Below are positions 1 to 5,892 of a DNA stretch of 5,892 nt, piece by piece. The stretch's first letter is position 1, and every line of letters starts with the position of its first letter. Both the position numbers and the translations under genes were made by a program. This DNA comes from Candidatus Neomicrothrix sp. UBA4542 (GTDB taxonomy: Bacteria > Actinomycetota > Acidimicrobiia > Acidimicrobiales > Poriferisodalaceae): assembly GCA_002388005.1 (NCBI GenBank), contig DGLO01000101.1, positions 1-5,892 on the forward strand, in the 5' to 3' direction. The notes beneath the pieces were generated by a model that worked only from the letters and a program-made list of their open reading frames with translations, made no database searches and had not been told where the DNA came from.

Positions 1-2596
1 CGTTGGTGGTGCCAACCTTAATGCCCGCCAGAGGCTGTCGTGTACGGATGCGTGCCTTTTCACGCAGGCTTCGTCCTAGTTCGCACACCGTCCTCGTTAG
101 ATCAATACGACGCTCAACCTGATATTCCTCGATCGAAAGTTCGCGTCGCAGTGGTAGATCGCGCAGATGTACTGAATCGACCGCCTGGGTGTCGGTAGTG
201 ACCCGTAACAGTTCATAGACGTCATCGGCGATGAACGGTGTAAAAGGAGCCATCAGCTCGGTGAACTCAAGTAGTACCGAGTACAACGTTGTGTAGGCAC
301 ACACCTTGTCGTCTGAGTGTTCCGACTTCCAGAAGCGCCGACGTGATCGGCGAATGTACCAATTGGTCAGGTCGTCGAGGAAATGAAGCAACGGGTCCAC
401 AACCCGATAGAGTCGATACTCGGCCATCTCTTGCTCAACCTGGCGCTTGAGCTCTTCAAGCTTGGCATTGATCCATACATCCAGCTCATGGGTCGGGTCG
501 CCCGTGTACCACTGAGTTTCCGGGTCCCACTCATCCACAGCAGCGTAAGTCATCAAAAAGCTGACGCTGTTCCACCACGGAAGTAATACGCGGCGCACCA
601 TCTCCCGCACGCCGTCCTCGGCAAACCGGAGCTCTTCCCCACGCAGGGCCGGCGAATTAAGCATGTAGATGCGAATCGCGTCGGCACCATATTTTTCAAT
701 CAACACCGAAGGTTCTGGATAGTTCTTCAGAGACTTCGACATCTTGCGGCCGTCTTCAGCGAGCAACAAACCATTGACCACGCAGTTCTCAAAAGCCGGC
801 TTCTTGAACAAAGCTGTCGACAGCACCAGCAACGTGTAAAACCAGCCGCGAGTCTGATCTAGCGCCTCGCAGATGAAGTCCGCCGGGAAGCCTTGTTTAA
901 ACTGCTCCTTGTTTTCGAATGGATAGTGCGCTTGGCCGTAGGGCATCGAACCCGATTCAAACCAGCAGTCGAGGACCTCAGGAATGCGACGCAGTTCGCC
1001 GTTACCGCTCGGCGCCGGTATCACGATGTCGTCGACGATATGCTTGTGTAGATCGTCCACCTTTTGCCCGGACAACTCCTCGAGCTCAGCTCGCGAGCCA
1101 ATGCAGATCATCTCGCCGGTTTCCTCGTTACGCCATATCGGTAGAGGGTTTCCCCAGTAACGGTTGCGCGAAATGTTCCAGTCACGCGCCCCCTCAAGCC
1201 ACTTGCCCATGCGCCCATCCTTCAGGTGGCCCGGTACCCATCGGACTTTCTGATTATTTGAAATAAGGTCATCCTTGATTTCTTCGACCCGCACATACCA
1301 CGCAGTGATGGTCTTGTAGATTAGCGGCGTGTCCGAGCGGTAGCAGAACGGATAACTGTGATCGTAGGTCTCGTGGCGCAGAAGTTTGGCCTGTTCTTTG
1401 AGGTCAACAATGATCTGCTTGTCAGCATCCTTGACCATTTGTCCCTGGTACGGGGGTACGGCCTCAGTGAATTTACCCTCCTCGTTAACTGGGTCCGATG
1501 GTTCTAGGCCGAATGCCTTGCCAAGCCGAAAGTCGTCTTCGCCGAAGGCGGGCGCCATATGAACGATGCCAGTGCCAGTTTCGGCGGTTACAAAGTCGGC
1601 AGGCAGAATCTTGAAAGCATTTTCTTCAGAGTCCTTTCGCCCCGCGAAGAAAGGAAATAGAGGCTGATAACCACAACCTACTAAGTCACTCCCCTTGAGC
1701 TCGCCAATACGCTCGATGCCACCTTCCTCAGGCCAGTAGGAAGTCACCAAATCAGCGTGGAGCACATAATGTTCGCCAACTATGGCCCCTTCGTTAATCG
1801 CCCGTCCGGCAGCGGAGTTATCTTCACCGTCACTGACCTCGATGATCGCGTACGTCGCTTGCGGGTCGACTGCCAGCGCTACATTTGACGGCAGCGTCCA
1901 AGGAGTCGTCGTCCAGGCAAGAACAAAGGTCTTGCTAGCTCCAAATAAGCCATCGTCAAGCTCGAACTTCACCGTGATCGAGGGATCTTGGACATCCTTG
2001 TAATTGAGGTTGGCCTCAAAGTTTGAGAGAGGCGCACCAATCCGCCACGAGTATGGAACCACGCGGTAACCCTCGTAGATGAGATTCTTGTCCCAAAGCG
2101 TCTTGAAAACATGCCAGACGCTCTCCATGAAGGAGACATCCATGGTCTTATAGTCATTTTCGAAGTCAGCCCAGCGGCCCATTCGCGTAACGATCGTGCG
2201 CCACTCTTCTGCGTAGCGCAGGACAATCGAACGGCAAGTCTCGTTGAACTTGCCGACTCCGTATTCCTCGATTTCGCTGCGACCGTTGAGTCCAAGCTTC
2301 TTTTCAACCTCGAATTCGATCGGTAACCCGTGGCAATCCCACCCGAAACGACGCTCTACACGGTAGCCACGCATCGTCCAGTAGCGAGCAACAACGTCCT
2401 TGATAGTTCCAACAAGAAGATGTCCATAGTGCGGCAGGCCGGTAGCAAACGGTGGCCCGTCATAGAAGCTGTAGTTCTTGATTGGCGAGCGTTGCTCGAT
2501 ACTACGCTCGAACGCGCGACGCTCCTCCCATCGCTTCATGACCGCACGCTCAGTTTCGGGAAACGAGATGCTGCCCGGCGGACTCGGAAACTTCAT
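1..2596 (-). CDS. ileS: Isoleucyl-tRNA synthetase, eukaryote-like class (IleRS2); C-terminal part beyond window
   Basis: Charges tRNA-Ile with isoleucine in the cytoplasm, using ATP, and hydrolyses misacylated valyl products. Translating the minus strand from the ATG at 2596-2594 gives 865 codons without a stop, running off the left edge. Class I signatures are in order: HYGH at residues 56-59 within a PPFATGLPHYGH block, GWDCHG at 85-90, the NDYKTM block near 147-152, and KMSKS at 618-622. The CP1 editing domain shows TTPWTLPSN (230-238) and GTGIVHMAPAFGEDD (341-355). ESGSMPYGQAHYPFE (547-561) and QTRGWFY (581-587) belong to the Rossmann core. From about residue 700 the helical anticodon-binding domain begins (NWYIRRSRRRFW, 745-756). 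The PPFATGLPHYGH and NDYKTM blocks are typical of IleRS2 rather than the E. coli-like class. Family members are about 1,030-1,060 residues, so roughly 170-200 residues are missing. The ATG is supported by the usual N-terminal FP...E pattern (residues 12-15), but no clear Shine-Dalgarno precedes it. Identification is very sure; class assignment is sure. Confidence 0.97.
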   Translation of the reverse strand, partial: MKFPSPPGSISFPETERAVMKRWEERRAFERSIEQRSPIKNYSFYDGPPFATGLPHYGHLLVGTIKDVVARYWTMRGYRVERRFGWDCHGLPIEFEVEKKLGLNGRSEIEEYGVGKFNETCRSIVLRYAEEWRTIVTRMGRWADFENDYKTMDVSFMESVWHVFKTLWDKNLIYEGYRVVPYSWRIGAPLSNFEANLNYKDVQDPSITVKFELDDGLFGASKTFVLAWTTTPWTLPSNVALAVDPQATYAIIEVSDGEDNSAAGRAINEGAIVGEHYVLHADLVTSYWPEEGGIERIGELKGSDLVGCGYQPLFPFFAGRKDSEENAFKILPADFVTAETGTGIVHMAPAFGEDDFRLGKAFGLEPSDPVNEEGKFTEAVPPYQGQMVKDADKQIIVDLKEQAKLLRHETYDHSYPFCYRSDTPLIYKTITAWYVRVEEIKDDLISNNQKVRWVPGHLKDGRMGKWLEGARDWNISRNRYWGNPLPIWRNEETGEMICIGSRAELEELSGQKVDDLHKHIVDDIVIPAPSGNGELRRIPEVLDCWFESGSMPYGQAHYPFENKEQFKQGFPADFICEALDQTRGWFYTLLVLSTALFKKPAFENCVVNGLLLAEDGRKMSKSLKNYPEPSVLIEKYGADAIRIYMLNSPALRGEELRFAEDGVREMVRRVLLPWWNSVSFLMTYAAVDEWDPETQWYTGDPTHELDVWINAKLEELKRQVEQEMAEYRLYRVVDPLLHFLDDLTNWYIRRSRRRFWKSEHSDDKVCAYTTLYSVLLEFTELMAPFTPFIADDVYELLRVTTDTQAVDSVHLRDLPLRRELSIEEYQVERRIDLTRTVCELGRSLREKARIRTRQPLAGIKVGTTN

Positions 2597-2781
2597 TCGA
2601 CAACTCGGAAAAAGGAGGACAACCGATAGATTGGCTAAACCGTGAGGATAGCGTAACTGCGGGGGGGCGACACGCTTGTTGTCTTTCAGCTAGCGGAGCA
2701 AGAGCTACAATAGCCAAACGCCCATTTCCCCAGCAAATTCAGCCCTTTGTCCCAACACGAGTTCCAGCGAGAGCCTGGCAC
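2597..2781. promoter_or_regulatory. Divergent intergenic region between ileS and the propeller gene
   Basis: This 185-bp gap must hold the start signals of both flanking genes unless either is transcribed from elsewhere. On the plus strand TACAAT at 2706-2711 resembles a sigma-70 -10 box. The best hexamers upstream fit poorly: TTGTCT at 2679-2684 is 21 bp away, and a 17-bp spacing gives only CTTTCA. From that -10 box the leader would be about 60-65 nt. On the minus strand TATCCT (2650-2645) is a weak -10 candidate with no good -35. A run of seven G lies at 2661-2667. The leader of ileS shows no T-box-like layout that I can recognise. That both promoters are here is an inference from gene orientation; the exact boxes are tentative. 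Confidence 0.35.
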
Positions 2782-4260
2782 ATGCGCAAAAATTTCATTT
2801 GCAGCCTCTTTCTTCTCGCCTTTGTCGGTTTCACGACGGCCGTGGCTTCGAAAAACGTGACAGGGAGTCACAATACCGCTCCACAGTTGATTCCTGATCT
2901 CGACGGTTGGACGCGCTTTCGGGGTCCTAACGGGTCTGGAGTCGCGAAAAGTGAGAACCTCCCGACCAGCATAGGCCCCGAACGCAACGTTATATGGAAA
3001 ACTTCTGTTCCGGAGGGGTATTCCTCGCCGGTGCTCACGCAAGATCGAGTTTTCCTGACCGCCTTCGAAGATGACCGACTGCTGACTATCGGTCTCGATC
3101 GCTCCACTGGCCGTGAGCTGTGGAGGCGTGAAGCTCCTCGTCCAAGGGTCGAGCGACTCGACCCCCGCAACAATCCCGCCGCGCCGAGCCCTGCGGTCGA
3201 CGATGAACGAGTATACGTGTTCTTTGCTGAGTTCGGTCTATTGGCTTACGACTTCGATGGCAACAAACTCTGGGATGCCCCTCTCGGGCCCTTCGACAAC
3301 CTATATGGCATGGGAGCTTCGCCGGTTGTATTTGACGGCAAAGTGTTGCTTGTTTGTGATCAGCGAACCGACTCCTTCCTTATCGCAATCAACGGTACAA
3401 ACGGGCAAGTTGCCTGGCGCGTTGACCGCCCCGAAGCGGCAAGCTCACACGCCACGCCGGTTGTCTGGCAACCGAACGACGGAGAGCCTCAGCTGATCGT
3501 GGTCGGATCGTTCTTGCTCAGTGGCTACGCTATCGCAACCGGCCAACGGCTCTGGTGGGTAAGGGGAATGATCCACGAAATGAAGTCAGTTCCGGTGATC
3601 TCAAACGGAATAGCATACGTAAATGGCTACGGGTCACCGCTGAACGACCCCGGCAACACCTTGGACGTCGGCCCATTCGAGGATGCGCTCCAATATGACA
3701 GCGACGATGATGGCCTGCTGAGTCGCGATGAACTCCCCGAAGGAAGAGCACGCCAACGTATCCGAATGAGCGACCTCGATCGCGATGGCAAGCTAAGCGA
3801 GAACGATTGGAACTACTTTCGCAACTCGATGGCTATGACTAACGGCATGTTCGCAATCCGCCTTGGCGGTTCGGGCGACATGACCGACAAGAATTTTCTC
3901 TGGCTCTACAGTCGCGCCGTCCCCCAACTTCCGTCGCCACTCTTGTACGAAAATCTGCTTTACATGATTAACGATGGGGGGATTGTGACGATTCTCGATC
4001 CAACAACGGGCGCGCAGCTTGACCAGGGGCGGCTCCAGAACGCGGTCGATAGCTACTATGCCTCACCGGTGGCCGGGGATGGAAAGATTTACATGGTTAG
4101 CGAACTGGGCATGGTTTCCGTGGTCAAGCCGGAACCGACACTGAGAGTTATTGCCACAACCGACCTCGACGACACAGTCTATGGGACCCCCGCAATCGAC
4201 GGTAATCGTATCTACTTGCGCACCGGAACGACTCTCTACAGTTTCGGGCTGCCCCAATAG
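2782..4260 (+). CDS. Exported PQQ-like (BamB-type) beta-propeller protein with an inserted EF-hand pair
   Basis: A complete 492-residue protein of unknown specific function. Residues 1-22 form a signal peptide: basic MRK, a hydrophobic core (about 5-18) and an AVA cleavage site at 20-22, so the mature protein is probably periplasmic or outside the cell. No lipobox cysteine follows the core. Mature sequence opens with WTRFRGPNGSGVA (43-55), the usual start of environmental PQQ-like propeller proteins. Blade motifs of the form D-x-x-TG-x-x-x-W recur: LDRSTGRELW (105-114), INGTNGQVAW (203-212), ATGQRLWW (252-259) and LDPTTG (405-410), with LAYDFDGNKLW at 154-164. Two calcium-binding EF-hand loops sit between blades: DSDDDGLLSRDE (306-317) and DLDRDGKLSEND (331-342). 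The blade repeats resemble BamB and quinoprotein dehydrogenases, but nothing here shows PQQ binding or enzyme activity. The ATG is preceded by only a weak GAGAG at 2769-2773 and was chosen because it begins the signal peptide. It stands alone on its strand. Fold and export are sure; the role is not known. Confidence 0.9.
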   Translation: MRKNFICSLFLLAFVGFTTAVASKNVTGSHNTAPQLIPDLDGWTRFRGPNGSGVAKSENLPTSIGPERNVIWKTSVPEGYSSPVLTQDRVFLTAFEDDRLLTIGLDRSTGRELWRREAPRPRVERLDPRNNPAAPSPAVDDERVYVFFAEFGLLAYDFDGNKLWDAPLGPFDNLYGMGASPVVFDGKVLLVCDQRTDSFLIAINGTNGQVAWRVDRPEAASSHATPVVWQPNDGEPQLIVVGSFLLSGYAIATGQRLWWVRGMIHEMKSVPVISNGIAYVNGYGSPLNDPGNTLDVGPFEDALQYDSDDDGLLSRDELPEGRARQRIRMSDLDRDGKLSENDWNYFRNSMAMTNGMFAIRLGGSGDMTDKNFLWLYSRAVPQLPSPLLYENLLYMINDGGIVTILDPTTGAQLDQGRLQNAVDSYYASPVAGDGKIYMVSELGMVSVVKPEPTLRVIATTDLDDTVYGTPAIDGNRIYLRTGTTLYSFGLPQ

Positions 4261-4294
4261 CGTCAGTGTGGAGCTTCTTGCTACATTCTTTTTC

Positions 4295-4318
4295 TCAGCT
4301 CGCTAAACGAGCAACTGA
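4295..4318. other. Small imperfect hairpin at the convergent gene ends
   Basis: The 42-bp gap between the convergent stops, plus the last bases of selD, can fold: TCAG (4295-4298) with CTGA (4315-4318), and CTCG (4299-4302) with CGAG (4308-4311), around a CTAAA... loop with a 3-base bulge on one side. The selD stop codon (TAG, read from 4305 to 4303) lies in the loop. A T-rich tract (4287-4295) precedes the hairpin on the plus strand, so neither gene's transcript would have U residues following the stem. It is therefore not a canonical intrinsic terminator, though a stem here could still protect or end transcripts. The structure is short and may be chance. Confidence 0.25.
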
Positions 4319-5892
4319 ACAGCAGGTTGCCCCGCATCAGCTTCTCGCACCTCGCCGATCGCAATCGCACTTTCGTACCCGAGTTCACGTAACGCGTTGA
4401 CGCAACTCTCCGCATTATCAGCGGGAACGCTTGCCAATAAACCACCGGCCGTCTGCGGATCGAAGATTAGTGGATACACCGGATTCCTAGCAGCCTTTTC
4501 TAGACCCGAGATAGCCCGGCGGAGGCGCACATTTTCTGCATGCAGCGAGGAAAAGATGCCCTTGTCCATCACCTCAAGGGTGCCGTCAAGGGCGGGGACG
4601 ATGTCAAGCGTGACCGTTGTGGCAACACCCGACGCTTTGGTCATTTCGACAAGGTGACCGAGTAAACCGAAGCCACTGACATCCGTCATCGCGGTCGTAC
4701 CGTAGCCAATCAAACAGTCTGCGGCGGCTCGGTTCGATTGCGTCATTGAGCAAAGGGCCGCGCAGACCCAGCGTCCCTTCGCTTTACACCGCATGTCCGC
4801 AGCAAATAGGGCACCGGTTCCAAGCGGCTTAGTGAGCACCAAAATGTCCCCGGTGTTCATCCCCGACTTGCGCATCGCAGTACCCGCGTCGACAAATCCG
4901 GTCACCGTTAGACCAAGTGCCAGTTCCGAACCCTCACTCGTATGACCGCCGACCAACGCCGTGTTCTCGGTGCTGAGCACATTAAGAGCCCCCGACAAAA
5001 GCTGAAGAAGGTCAGCTTCGACCTTGCTTTCGACACCGTAGGGGATGGTCACCGTTGCCAGCGCCGTCTGAGGCTCAGCACCCATTGCGAAAATGTCTCC
5101 AAGGGCATGGTTGGCAGCAACTTTGCCGAAAACAAACGGATCTCCTATAAACGACCGAAAAAAATCGACCGATTGGACAAGTTGTTTGCCCTCGGGCACA
5201 TCGACAACCGCCGCATCATCGGGTTCGTCGAGACCAATAACGACATCCGGGCGCGATGATGGGGCTAATTTCGCCAACACGCGATCGAGCATAGTGCTGC
5301 CAACTTTGGAGCCACAACCACCGCATCGCATAACAAAAGTGGAAATGGCCCCAAGAGCCTTTTCGGTGTCGGTTAACCCCTTAGGAAGATCGCCGATCTC
5401 CGGCACCCCAGCACGCACCAATTCGGCCGCGTGCTCCGCTCCAACCAGCCGTGGATCAAGGTGAACATCCTGGTCCATCTTGGCCGGGTACATTTCGGGG
5501 AGCTTGTTGAACTTCTGCATAAAGCGTTGGTCTATAAAATCTTTCCAGCGCCATGCCCAAGCACCTTCGGCAGCCCAATTACCGCGTGACACAACAGCGT
5601 ACTTGTCTCCCGTCGATACAAGGCTGAGGAACTTTTCCTGCGGGCGGAAAGGCTTGGCAGCTTCACCGAGCAGCCGCAAGCGGATGTTCTCCGTCAATGG
5701 TGGCCCCTGCCGAACAGCAAAAACTCCGGCCTTGGGGCGCGGATGGTCAACGACGGCCCCGATGTCCCCAGCCGCGAAGATGTCAGCGTCTGTCAACGTC
5801 TGCAAGGTGTCGCGCACTCTTATAAAACCACGATCGTCGACCTCAAACCCGCTTTCTTCGAGCCAGTTCGCCGCCCGCGCCGTTGTCACCCA
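4303..5892 (-). CDS. selD: Selenide, water dikinase (selenophosphate synthetase) fused to an N-terminal pyridine nucleotide-disulfide oxidoreductase domain; N-terminus beyond window
   Basis: SelD makes selenophosphate from selenide and ATP, the selenium donor for selenocysteine-tRNA and for 2-selenouridine in tRNA. The frame stays open to the right edge, so the true start is outside; the GTG at 5889-5887 is an internal valine codon and is residue 1 in this numbering. Residues 1 to about 135 are the end of an NADH dehydrogenase-like flavoprotein domain, with the FAD-contact motif DADIFAAGDIG at 34-44. After a linker (about 136-183) comes a full-length SelD domain of about 345 residues. Its CGGCGSK motif (189-195) supplies the catalytic Cys192 and Lys195, matching E. 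coli Cys17 and Lys20. Other conserved parts are DDAAVVD (224-230), SVDFF (240-244), GKVAANHALGDIFAMGA (255-271), GGHTSEG (314-320), SGFGLLGHL (405-413) and DPQTAGGLL (477-485). The oxidoreductase domain's GxGxxG nucleotide motifs lie outside the window; about 200 residues are missing. The fused domain is thought to supply or reduce the selenium substrate, but its reaction is unproven. No selA, selB or 2-selenouridine synthase gene is in view, so the end use of the selenium is open. Confidence 0.96.
   Translation of the reverse strand, partial: WVTTARAANWLEESGFEVDDRGFIRVRDTLQTLTDADIFAAGDIGAVVDHPRPKAGVFAVRQGPPLTENIRLRLLGEAAKPFRPQEKFLSLVSTGDKYAVVSRGNWAAEGAWAWRWKDFIDQRFMQKFNKLPEMYPAKMDQDVHLDPRLVGAEHAAELVRAGVPEIGDLPKGLTDTEKALGAISTFVMRCGGCGSKVGSTMLDRVLAKLAPSSRPDVVIGLDEPDDAAVVDVPEGKQLVQSVDFFRSFIGDPFVFGKVAANHALGDIFAMGAEPQTALATVTIPYGVESKVEADLLQLLSGALNVLSTENTALVGGHTSEGSELALGLTVTGFVDAGTAMRKSGMNTGDILVLTKPLGTGALFAADMRCKAKGRWVCAALCSMTQSNRAAADCLIGYGTTAMTDVSGFGLLGHLVEMTKASGVATTVTLDIVPALDGTLEVMDKGIFSSLHAENVRLRRAISGLEKAARNPVYPLIFDPQTAGGLLASVPADNAESCVNALRELGYESAIAIGEVREADAGQPAVQLLV

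Noticed and set aside
919..1266. Plus-strand open frame of 115 codons opposite ileS
   Set aside because: It lies antisense to a fully conserved stretch of IleRS, its composition is Arg/Ser/Pro-rich as expected for an antisense shadow, and no recognisable domain appears.
2330..2629. Plus-strand open frame of 99 codons covering the ileS start
   Set aside because: It is antisense to the conserved N-terminal IleRS region including the HYGH motif, and shows no domain or ribosome binding site.
2611..2645. Plus-strand AAAGGAGGAC that looks like a strong ribosome binding site
   Set aside because: The only nearby plus-strand start is TTG at about 2631, which meets a stop after four codons; no gene follows at suitable spacing.
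2650..2676. Inverted repeat AGCGT / ACGCT around the G run
   Set aside because: Only 5 bp of stem with a 17-base loop, which is expected by chance at this composition.
2686..3042. Minus-strand open frame of 118 codons across the divergent gap
   Set aside because: Most of it is antisense to the signal peptide and first blade of the propeller protein; no recognisable domain.
2782..4260. Assignment of the propeller protein as BamB or as a PQQ-dependent alcohol dehydrogenase
   Set aside because: There is no lipoprotein signal as in BamB, and the residues and length of PQQ dehydrogenases are not present; only the propeller fold is supported.
5093..5464. Plus-strand open frame of 123 codons opposite selD
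   Set aside because: Antisense to the most conserved part of SelD, including the catalytic cysteine; Ser/Thr/Pro-rich shadow composition.
5887..5889. GTG as the start codon of selD
   Set aside because: The frame continues to the window edge and the protein begins in the middle of an oxidoreductase domain, so the GTG is an internal valine codon.

Overview
The window holds three protein-coding genes and almost nothing else. An isoleucyl-tRNA synthetase (ileS) lies on the minus strand at the left and its 3' end is cut by the window edge. A secreted beta-propeller protein of the BamB/PQQ-like type lies on the plus strand in the middle and is complete. A selenophosphate synthetase (selD), fused behind a flavin-dependent oxidoreductase domain, lies on the minus strand at the right and its 5' end is cut by the window edge. 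I found no tRNA, rRNA, insertion sequence, CRISPR array or long repeat.

Layout: ileS (1-2596, minus) and the propeller gene (2782-4260, plus) are divergent and share a 185-bp upstream region. The propeller gene and selD (4303-5892, minus) converge with a 42-bp gap. None of the three shares an operon with another inside the window. No stretch over 300 bases lacks a gene. All three reading frames are open without visible frameshifts.

Organism: base composition is moderately GC-rich by eye. The ileS gene is of the eukaryote-like class (IleRS2), found in scattered bacterial phyla and insensitive to mupirocin in studied members. The opening RFRGPNGSG motif of the propeller protein is common in environmental Gram-negative bacteria such as Planctomycetota, Verrucomicrobiota and Acidobacteriota. 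Oxidoreductase-SelD fusions occur in Proteobacteria, Cyanobacteria and others. An uncultured or environmental Gram-negative bacterium fits best; the phylum cannot be fixed from this window.

Roles: IleRS charges tRNA-Ile in the cytoplasm, SelD makes selenophosphate for selenocysteine and/or 2-selenouridine, and the propeller protein is exported and probably binds calcium. They do not form an evident pathway; the neighbourhood looks like ordinary chromosomal backbone. The most notable points are the EF-hand pair inserted in the propeller and the fused SelD. I see no convincing sign of an undescribed multi-gene system.
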